Part shown: positions 57,809 through 64,000 of the stretch, in pieces
How positions within the stretch are numbered: position 1 is the stretch's first letter
Layout: each line of letters begins with the position of its first letter
Assembly: GCA_052387675.1 (NCBI GenBank)
Contig: JBQTIY010000007.1
Span: 1 to 64,000, forward strand
Direction of reading: 5' to 3'
Source: JBQTIY01 sp052387675
GTDB lineage: Bacteria; Planctomycetota; B15-G4
Length of the DNA: 64,000 nt
Position numbers and translations under genes: made by a program
Notes under the pieces: generated by a model
What the model saw: only the letters and a program-made list of their open reading frames with translations
Databases searched by the model: none
What the model was told of the DNA's origin: nothing

Positions 57809-59284
57809 AGCGAGTTCCGCCGCGATGTCCGCCACCGCCATGGCGATGCGCTCGGCGCGCGTGCGAAAGCTCAGCACGCACACTCGCGCCAGAAAGCGGC
57901 CGTCCACGGTGCAGCCGGTGATCATGACTCGCTGCCGCGCATTCACTCCGCGCACGAGCGCCTCGGTGGCGCGGTTCTCCCAAGCGAGGTCGGCCGGGCC
58001 CGGTCCACGCCGCACAACGTGAAAGGCGAGTAGCGAGAGCTGCGGCGGCGCAACGAGTCGCAGGCCCGGCAGACGCGCCAGGCTCTCGGCCGCGGAGAGT
58101 GCCAGCGCGCGCTTCTCGGCGATGGCAGCGCGCAGACGCGCCGTGCCGTAGAGCTTCACCGGCAACCACACGCGCAAGCCCTTGAAGTCGCGCGAGAGTT
58201 CCGGCCCGTACTGCGAAGGGTCGTAGAACTCCTCTGCGTCGGGTGGCGGCGGCAGATAGCCGGCCGTCGCGGCGTGCGCCGCGCGGAGCGCCTCACCGTC
58301 GCGCACCAGCACCGCACCTGTGCCATAGGGCAGAAAGAGCCCCTTGTGCGGATCGAGCGCCAGCGAGTCGGCGCGCGACAGCCCCGCGAGCAACGGGCGC
58401 AGCTCGGGCACCATGTGGAAGAAGGCCCCGTAGGCGCCATCGACGTGATGCCAGAGCGGCCGGCCGGCGGCTGTCTCTGCGGCGCAGAGGTCGGCCACTT
58501 CGTTGAGAGGATCCACCGCGCCGGTGTTCGTGGTGCCAGCCGAGGTCGCCACGAGGAAGGGACGCAAGCCCGCGCGCCGATCCGCGTCGATCGCTGCGCG
58601 CAAAGCGACCACGCGCAGCCGGAAGTTGTCATCCACCGGCAGCACGCGCACGCGATCGGGCAAGACACCGGCCAGCCGCGCCGCCTTGGCGATGCACAGA
58701 TGAGCTTGGCTGCTCGTGTAGAGCGTGCCCTCGCGCAGCGCCACGCCCAGCAGCTTCTCGCGCGCCGCCACAATGGCCGCGAAGTTGGCCAGCGAACCGC
58801 CGCTCGTCAAAAGCCCGCGCGTGCTGTCACGGGGAAAGCCCATCCACTCGGTGAACCAGGCCAGCACATTCGCCTCGAGTTGCACGAGCGCCGGAGCCGC
58901 CTGCCAGACGCCGGTGAAGCGGTTGGTGGCGTTGGCGATGAGATCCGCCAGCGCGGAGGGGTAAAGACCGCCGCCCGGAATGAAGGCCAAGTAGCCGGGA
59001 CCGGCCGTGGTGAAGGAGCGCCCCACCCAATCCTCGAAGAGCGGAGTGAGCAGGCTCTCGAGCTCGGCGCCGGCTTCGGGCGGCCCCTCGCGCAGCGTGC
59101 GGCAGAGCGCCGCCGTGGCCGGACCGGTGTCGCCGCAGGCCGGTTGTTGCGGGAGGCTCTCCAGGTGTGCCAGCACACGCTCGAGCGTGAGCGTGCCCAT
59201 GGCGCGCATGGCGGCGGGAGTGAGTTCGAGCTGGGCGGCGTCGGCAGAAGAGGCGTCGGTCGGTTCGGCGTGCATGGCGCACAT
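57797..59284 (-). CDS. PLP-dependent group II decarboxylase
   Basis: A 495-aa aromatic-amino-acid/glutamate-type decarboxylase. LTSGGSLANFAAIVAAREK (cofactor phosphate site), SSQAHLCIAKAARLAG, WHHVDGAYGAFF with the His and Asp that hold the ring, and LDPHKGLFLPYGTGAVLV with the Schiff-base Lys are all present. Substrate could be tyrosine, tryptophan or another amino acid. The start at 59284 has GGAG 5-6 nt upstream; an ATG three codons later is equally usable. Confidence 0.9.
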   Translation of the reverse strand: MCAMHAEPTDASSADAAQLELTPAAMRAMGTLTLERVLAHLESLPQQPACGDTGPATAALCRTLREGPPEAGAELESLLTPLFEDWVGRSFTTAGPGYLAFIPGGGLYPSALADLIANATNRFTGVWQAAPALVQLEANVLAWFTEWMGFPRDSTRGLLTSGGSLANFAAIVAAREKLLGVALREGTLYTSSQAHLCIAKAARLAGVLPDRVRVLPVDDNFRLRVVALRAAIDADRRAGLRPFLVATSAGTTNTGAVDPLNEVADLCAAETAAGRPLWHHVDGAYGAFFHMVPELRPLLAGLSRADSLALDPHKGLFLPYGTGAVLVRDGEALRAAHAATAGYLPPPPDAEEFYDPSQYGPELSRDFKGLRVWLPVKLYGTARLRAAIAEKRALALSAAESLARLPGLRLVAPPQLSLLAFHVVRRGPGPADLAWENRATEALVRGVNARQRVMITGCTVDGRFLARVCVLSFRTRAERIAMAVADIAAELAALG

Positions 59285-59327
59285 GATCGCTCCGCAGCGC
59301 CGCGGTCGTATGCGAAAGTGAGTCGCG

Positions 59328-61508
59328 ATGCCCGCGCCGGACGTCAGCCTCGTCGTGGTGAACTGGAACACCCGAGAGCTGTTGCGCGAGTGCCTGCTCT
59401 CGCTCGGGCGCTGCGCGACAGGCACGCAGAACGAAGTTCTGGTCGTGGACAACGCCAGCCGCGACGGCAGCGCCGAGCTTGTGCGCCGTGAGTTTCCGGG
59501 CGTGCGGCTCATCGCCAATGAGCGCAACTTGGGCTTCGCCGCGGCCTGCAATCAGGGGCTCTCGCAGAGCCAGGGGCGCTACGTGCTGCTGCTGAATGCC
59601 GACACGCGCCTGGAAGAAGACGTGCCGGCCGCTCTGGCGGCGCTGCTGGACCGCGAGGCACAGGCCGCGCTCGCCGGCTGCCTGCAAGTCTCGCCGGAAG
59701 GCCGCGCACTGCCCAGCGCCGCGCACCTCCCCACGCTGAGGGGCGCCCTGGCCGCCGCCCTGGGGCTGCGACGCGGCGCGCCGGCCGCGGCCAAGGACTT
59801 CGTGCCCCCCTTTCTCAGCTTCGCGCAGCACCAGCGTGCGCAGGCGGTGGACATTCTCGTGGGCGCCTGCCTGCTCGTGCGGCGCGCCGCCTTCGAGCGC
59901 ACCGGCGGGCTCGACGAGGGCCTCTTCCTTTTCGCCGAGGAGTGGGAATGGTGCCTGCGGCTGCGGCGCGCCGGCTGGCAAGTGCTCTACACGCCCCAAA
60001 CGCGCATCGTGCATCACGTCGCGGCGAGCTGGTCGCTCTCGGAGGCGGCGCGCGAGCGCGCCATCCTCTCCAGTCAAGATCATGTCTATCGCAGGCTTTT
60101 CGGCCCGACGCGCGCCGCAGCCTTCCGCGCCATCACCGGCTGGGGAGCGGCTCTGCGCGTTGGGCTCTTCGGCACGGCCCTCGGCGTCGCGACGCTCAGC
60201 GGCTCAGCGCGCCGCGCGCACTTCGCTGCGCGCCTCGCCGTGCATCGCGCGCGCTGGCGCTGGTCGGTGACCGCCAGTGAGCGGCGCCTGCTCGCGGCGC
60301 GCGACATGGAGGCGCCACCTGCCGGCCGGCGACTCGCGCTGATCGATCCCATCGGACACGTGCTGGGCAGTCACGACCAAGCCCTGGCGGCCGCGCTCGT
60401 GGCGCAGGGCTGGTCGGTGACCCTCTTCACCTCGGCCGACCCGGCGAGCTTTGCAGGACCGGGCGGCGCGGGACACGCCGGTGCCGGACAGGCCGGTTTC
60501 GCGGTCGAAGCGCTGCACCCCCTGGCCGCGGGCCAAGCCTGGGTCTGGCTGCGCGGACTAGCCTACGCGCGAGCGCTGCGCGCCCTCACCCGGTGCCTGC
60601 GCGAACGGGGCATCCAGGATGTGGTGCTCTACTACCCGCTCTTTCCGCCGCTCGAGCGACGGTTGCTGCAGCGCCTGCACCAGGCGGGCTGCCGCAGTGT
60701 GCTCTGCCTGCACGATGTGCTGCCGCTGGTCGGGCGCGGCGGCCGACCGCATCAGCAGCGCGCGCTGTGCCTCGCTGCAGACCGCGTGCTGGTCTTCAGC
60801 GAGTGCGCGCAACGCGAACTCGTCCAGGAGCTGGCCGTGCCGCGCGAGCAGGTGTCGGCCGTTTCGCTGGGCTGCGATCACTTGCCCGAAGCGCTCCCGG
60901 GCAGCCGCGACACCGCGCGCGCAGCACTCGCGGTGGCAGACGATGCGCTGCTGGTCTTGTGCCTGGGACAGATCAAACCCAACAAAGACCTCGGCACGCT
61001 GCTGGAGGCTGTCGCACAAGTGCGCGCTGCGCTGCCCAAGACCGCACTGCGCATCGTGGGCCAGCCGCTGCGCGTGAATCTGGCTCCGTGGCGCGCGCGA
61101 GCCCGAGAGCTGGGCCTGCCCGCAGACGAGGTCTTCAGGCCTCGGCGCCAGAGCGAGGCTGAACTCCTGCAGTGGCTGGCGGCCGCCGATGTGCTCGTGC
61201 TGCCCTACACGCGTCTCTACCAGAGCGCCATCCTGCTGCAAGCCGCGGCGCTGGGCGTGCCCATCGTGGCGAACCGCGTCGGCCATGTGCCCGAAGTGCT
61301 GTGCGACGGCGAAACCGCTTGGCTGGTGGAGCCGGGCCACGTGCCGGCCCTGGCCGCCGCGCTGCAGGCTGCGCTCAGTGATCCGGCGGAGGCTCAGCGC
61401 CGAGCCGACGCCGCGCGCCGCGCTCTGCGCGCGAGCTGCACCTGGGCGAAGGTCGCGCAGACACTCGACACTCTGCTGACCGGCACCGAGCCGCAGGAGG
61501 CCCGGTGA
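59328..61508 (+). CDS. Fused GT2-GT4 glycosyltransferase
   Basis: A 726-aa protein with two sugar-transferase domains. Residues about 5-290 are a GT2 domain (rhamnosyltransferase-like): SLVVVNWNTRELL, VLVVDNASRDGSAEL, NERNLGFAAACNQG, LLLNADTRLEED and FAEEWEWCLRLRRAGW. Residues about 330-726 are a GT4 domain: IDPIGHVLGSHDQALAAAL, VLCLGQIKPNKDLGTLLEAV (read as GQIKPNKDLGTLLEA), and the acidic ILLQAAALGVPIVANRVG / VPEVLCDGETAWLVEPG sites. A weak membrane-near stretch joins them (about 265-290). It would add two sugars in capsule or exopolysaccharide assembly. The next gene overlaps by 4 nt. Confidence 0.88.
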   Translation: MPAPDVSLVVVNWNTRELLRECLLSLGRCATGTQNEVLVVDNASRDGSAELVRREFPGVRLIANERNLGFAAACNQGLSQSQGRYVLLLNADTRLEEDVPAALAALLDREAQAALAGCLQVSPEGRALPSAAHLPTLRGALAAALGLRRGAPAAAKDFVPPFLSFAQHQRAQAVDILVGACLLVRRAAFERTGGLDEGLFLFAEEWEWCLRLRRAGWQVLYTPQTRIVHHVAASWSLSEAARERAILSSQDHVYRRLFGPTRAAAFRAITGWGAALRVGLFGTALGVATLSGSARRAHFAARLAVHRARWRWSVTASERRLLAARDMEAPPAGRRLALIDPIGHVLGSHDQALAAALVAQGWSVTLFTSADPASFAGPGGAGHAGAGQAGFAVEALHPLAAGQAWVWLRGLAYARALRALTRCLRERGIQDVVLYYPLFPPLERRLLQRLHQAGCRSVLCLHDVLPLVGRGGRPHQQRALCLAADRVLVFSECAQRELVQELAVPREQVSAVSLGCDHLPEALPGSRDTARAALAVADDALLVLCLGQIKPNKDLGTLLEAVAQVRAALPKTALRIVGQPLRVNLAPWRARARELGLPADEVFRPRRQSEAELLQWLAAADVLVLPYTRLYQSAILLQAAALGVPIVANRVGHVPEVLCDGETAWLVEPGHVPALAAALQAALSDPAEAQRRADAARRALRASCTWAKVAQTLDTLLTGTEPQEAR

Positions 61509-62680
61509 GCACGAGCGCGTGCCGCCTGCGCCTGGCCATCCTGGGCACGCGCGGCATTCCGGCCAACTACGGCGGCTTCGAGACCTTCGCCGAAGAACTC
61601 TCGGTCCGGCTGGCCGCGCGCGGCCACGACGTGACGGTGTACTGCCGCAGCCACCACACCGACCGCGCGCTGCGCAGCTATCGCGGCGTGCGGCTCGTGG
61701 TGCAGCCCACCGTGCGGCACAAATACTTCGACACCGTCGTGCACACGGGCCTGGCCGTACTGCACGCGCTGACCCAGCGCTACGACGCCGTCCTCGTCTG
61801 CAACGCCATCAACAGCCCCTACTGCCTGCTGCCGCGCCTCGTCGGGCAGAAAGTGGCGCTCAACGTGGACGGCCTGGAGTGGCAGCGCGCCAAGTGGAAC
61901 GCCCTGGGGCGCCTGGCTTACCGCCTCACAGCGCGCCTCGCCACGCGCACGCCTCAGCGGCTCATCACCGACTCCCTCGCCGTGCAGAGCTTCTATCGCG
62001 AGACTTACGGCGCCGACTCGACCTTCATTTCTTACGGCTCGCGCACGCTGGACATCCCGGATCCCGGCACCGAGGTGCTTCGCCGCCTGGGCCTTCTGCC
62101 CGGTGAGTACCTGCTCTATGCCAGCCGCCTCGAACCGGAGAACAACGCACACCTGGTCGTGTCGGCCTTCGAGGGCGTGCGCACCGACAAGCGCCTCGTC
62201 ATTCTGGGCCACGCCCCCTATGCCGCCGACTACATCGCCAAGGTGAAAGCCACGCGCGACCCGCGCATTCTCTTCCCGGGCGCGATCTATGGGCCGGAGT
62301 ACCTGCAGCTCCAACTCAACAGCTACCTCTACATCCAGGCCACCGAGGTGGGCGGCGTCCACCCGGCCCTGCTCGAGGGCCTCGGAGCCGGCAAGTGCAT
62401 CCTCTATCTCGACGTGCCGGAGCACCGCGAAGTGCTGCGCGCCGAAGACGGCCAAGATGTTGGCGTTCCATTCCGCACTCCGGGCTGGCAGGATTTGCGG
62501 GAGCAACTGCAGCAGCTCCTCGACGCTCCTGAGCGGGTGGCCGAGCTCGGACGGCGCGCCCAAGCCCTGGCGCGTCGCAACTACGGCTGGGAGGGCATCG
62601 CGGATCGCTATGAACGACTCTTTCTGGAGCTGGTGGGCTCAACGCAGGCCGCGCCTTTGGCCGACAAGAGCACGGGATAG
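61505..62680 (+). CDS. DUF1972-type GT4 glycosyltransferase
   Basis: A 391-aa glycosyltransferase. The N-terminal DUF1972 domain (LAILGTRGIPANYGGFETF, then HDVTVYCRSHH and DGLEWQRAKWN) is followed by a GT4 catalytic half (YLLYASRLEPENNAHLVV; GGVHPALLEGLGAGKCILYLD with the donor-binding Glu). This family is common in rhamnose-containing polysaccharide loci. The GTG start overlaps the preceding stop codon (GTGA). Confidence 0.9.
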   Translation: MSTSACRLRLAILGTRGIPANYGGFETFAEELSVRLAARGHDVTVYCRSHHTDRALRSYRGVRLVVQPTVRHKYFDTVVHTGLAVLHALTQRYDAVLVCNAINSPYCLLPRLVGQKVALNVDGLEWQRAKWNALGRLAYRLTARLATRTPQRLITDSLAVQSFYRETYGADSTFISYGSRTLDIPDPGTEVLRRLGLLPGEYLLYASRLEPENNAHLVVSAFEGVRTDKRLVILGHAPYAADYIAKVKATRDPRILFPGAIYGPEYLQLQLNSYLYIQATEVGGVHPALLEGLGAGKCILYLDVPEHREVLRAEDGQDVGVPFRTPGWQDLREQLQQLLDAPERVAELGRRAQALARRNYGWEGIADRYERLFLELVGSTQAAPLADKSTG

Positions 62681-62683
62681 TCT
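62678..62683 (+). promoter_or_regulatory. -10-like TAGTCT, leaderless geometry
   Basis: TAGTCT overlaps the stop codon of the DUF1972 gene and is followed by GCCGCCC (7 nt) and ATG 62691, so the export genes may have their own promoter inside the cluster. Confidence 0.4.
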
Positions 62684-62690
62684 GCCGCCC

Positions 62691-63515
62691 ATGTTTTTTG
62701 CCCTCACCATCCGCCGCGCCGCTCGTCGCTGCGCCGTGCCCCACGCCTCGCGCAGCCCGCTCGGCTCTGCGACGCGACTCGTGGCCGGCTTGCTGGCGAT
62801 GACGCTCGGACTTCTGGCGACGCCCGGCTGCAAGTCGCCCTATGCCAGCGGCAACCTGGAGATCGCGCCGGAGATCGTGCGCTCCACGCAGCGCTTTCGC
62901 CGCGAGTACGTCATGGCGGCCGGCGACACGCTGCGCGTGGCCGTGCGGCGCATGCCCGAACTCTCGCTCGACTGCGTCGTGCGCTCCGACGGCTTCATCT
63001 CCCTGCCCATCCTCGACGACGTGCTGGCCGCCGGACTCACGGTCCCCGAACTCGACGCGCGCCTGACGACTCTGCTCGTGCCGCATGTTCAGGAGCCGGA
63101 CGTCACCGTCATCGCCACGACCGTGCGGCCGCCGGTGGTTTACGTCGTGGGCGAAGTCAACCAGCCCACCATTCCCGAACTGCGCGTGGCCACCACCGCG
63201 GCGCAGGCCATCGCGCGCGCCGGCGGCTTCAACGACACCGCCGCGCGCGACAGCGTGATGCTGCTGCGGCTCGACGCCGACGGCTACCTCTACGCCACGC
63301 GCATCAACCTGGAGCTGGAGGGCCAGCCGGCGCCGTGGATGGCGCTGCACAACGTGGCGCTCCAGCCCGACGACATGCTCTTCGTGCCCAAGACCTCCAT
63401 CGCGCAGGTGGATATCTGGGTGGATCAGCACATCAACCGGCCCATCGGAGGGGTGGCCACGCTGCTCTCCGCTTACGCCAATCTCAAGCTGGCTCAGAAC
63501 ATTGAGGACATCTAG
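62691..63515 (+). CDS. Wza-like polysaccharide export lipoprotein
   Basis: A 274-aa outer-membrane-type lipoprotein. The signal peptide ends in TPGC (Cys about 45), preceded by an unusually long basic n-region (IRRAARRCAVPHASR). The Poly_export domain (about 70-150: YVMAAGDTLRVAVRRMPELS, read as MAAGDTLRVAVRRM; DGFISLPILDDVLAAGLT) is followed by an SLBB domain (about 150-235: VYVVGEVNQPTIPEL; AIARAGGFNDTAARDSV). It lacks the large C-terminal helix ring of E. coli Wza. The next gene is the chain-length protein. Confidence 0.88.
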   Translation: MFFALTIRRAARRCAVPHASRSPLGSATRLVAGLLAMTLGLLATPGCKSPYASGNLEIAPEIVRSTQRFRREYVMAAGDTLRVAVRRMPELSLDCVVRSDGFISLPILDDVLAAGLTVPELDARLTTLLVPHVQEPDVTVIATTVRPPVVYVVGEVNQPTIPELRVATTAAQAIARAGGFNDTAARDSVMLLRLDADGYLYATRINLELEGQPAPWMALHNVALQPDDMLFVPKTSIAQVDIWVDQHINRPIGGVATLLSAYANLKLAQNIEDI

Positions 63516-64000
63516 TCCCCGCCTGCCCGACGACGAGCCGCTGGACCTGGCCGCGCCGCTGCGTCGGCTGAGGGCGGTCACGCGGCGGCATCGCCTGCTC
63601 GTGCTGGGCACCACACTGCTCACCGTGGGCCTGGTGCTGGGCTGGACGCGCCTGTTTCCGCCCACCTACGAGGCCAAGGTCACGCTCTACATGGAGCCGC
63701 AGCGCGACGCCACACGCGAGCGTTTCTACGACGAGTGGAACATCTTTCGCGGCGACGACGCGGCCAGCCAGACGCAGCTCGTGACTTCGACGACGAGCGT
63801 GCGCGCCGTCGTCGAGCAGCTCGACCTGAGTTACGACGAGGTCTACCACCCGCCCCTGCGCCACCTCGCGCACCTGTGGCGCGGCTCCTGGCTCGGACAG
63901 CAGTGGCAGGACCTCCGCGACGAACACTTCCCTGAGGAGCGCACGCCCTGGGATCCGGAGCCCGCCGAGGTGGAGCGGGCGCGCACCGTGACCGACTTTC
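63502..64000 (+). CDS. Wzz-domain chain-length/tyrosine autokinase protein, N-terminal part
   Basis: The frame stays open to the window end, so only about 166 residues are seen. A basic cytoplasmic start (LRRLRAVTRRHRLL) is followed by one membrane span (LGTTLLTVGLVLGW) and the Wzz signature beginning LFPPTYEAKVTLYME. A long periplasmic helical region starts after it. This is the Wzc-type partner of the upstream export lipoprotein; whether a C-terminal kinase domain exists lies outside the window. The start is uncertain: a TTG at 63502 overlaps the previous gene by 14 nt and is the best candidate. Confidence 0.78.
   Translation, partial: MRTSSPRLPDDEPLDLAAPLRRLRAVTRRHRLLVLGTTLLTVGLVLGWTRLFPPTYEAKVTLYMEPQRDATRERFYDEWNIFRGDDAASQTQLVTSTTSVRAVVEQLDLSYDEVYHPPLRHLAHLWRGSWLGQQWQDLRDEHFPEERTPWDPEPAEVERARTVTDF

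Overview
The window is a high-GC bacterial chromosome segment, tightly packed on both strands. It has no rRNA, tRNA, CRISPR array or insertion sequence that I can recognise. Nine large exported proteins end in variants of one C-terminal beta-rich module. They belong to four paralogous pairs plus one metzincin-like protease. From memory this is a style seen in uncultured Planctomycetota and related marine lineages, so I infer a planctomycete-like organism with moderate confidence. No marker gene here proves the phylum.

Layout. 1-287 is non-coding with a G-run/C-run hairpin. 288-6503 holds an RluA-type pseudouridine synthase, an unknown exported protein, a radical SAM enzyme and the helicase RecD2. 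6533-13665 is an accessory stretch: a zeta-toxin-like pair, an alpha/beta hydrolase, hicBA, a membrane glycosyltransferase, an HNH endonuclease, a DUF2283 pair and a DUF429-acetyltransferase fusion. 13704-22356 carries a HAD phosphatase, a DUF885 lipoprotein, a tandem pair of exported propeller-like proteins, an unknown protein, and an ACT protein coupled to class I aldolase. 22538-28440 has a mazEF-like module, an RsuA-type pseudouridine synthase and an RND efflux pump with its lipoprotein adaptor. 28464-39951 has a possible PD-(D/E)XK-like protein, the metzincin-like protein, a CBS-domain membrane protein, an M20 peptidase, membrane proteins and a B12-type radical SAM enzyme. 40123-41481 has two small-gene pairs (DUF4160/DUF2442 and a small protein/DUF2335). 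41491-56710 interleaves the three serine-biosynthesis functions (serA, serB-like, class V aminotransferase) with six exported paralogues. 56710-59284 has a LOG-family protein, crcB and a PLP decarboxylase. 59328 to the edge is the start of an exopolysaccharide locus: a fused GT2-GT4 glycosyltransferase, a DUF1972 glycosyltransferase, a Wza-like lipoprotein and a Wzz-type chain-length protein cut by the window end.

How it is expressed. The most striking signal is regulatory. At about fourteen transcription-unit starts a -10-like hexamer (TAnnnT) sits only 6-10 nt before the start codon, with no Shine-Dalgarno sequence between. That is the geometry of leaderless mRNAs. Genes inside operons instead show 1-4 nt stop/start overlaps, and several other genes have ordinary SD sites (GGAG, AGGAGG). 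The genome appears to mix both modes. Convergent genes are often separated only by short GC palindromes without a U-tract, or overlap at their stop codons.
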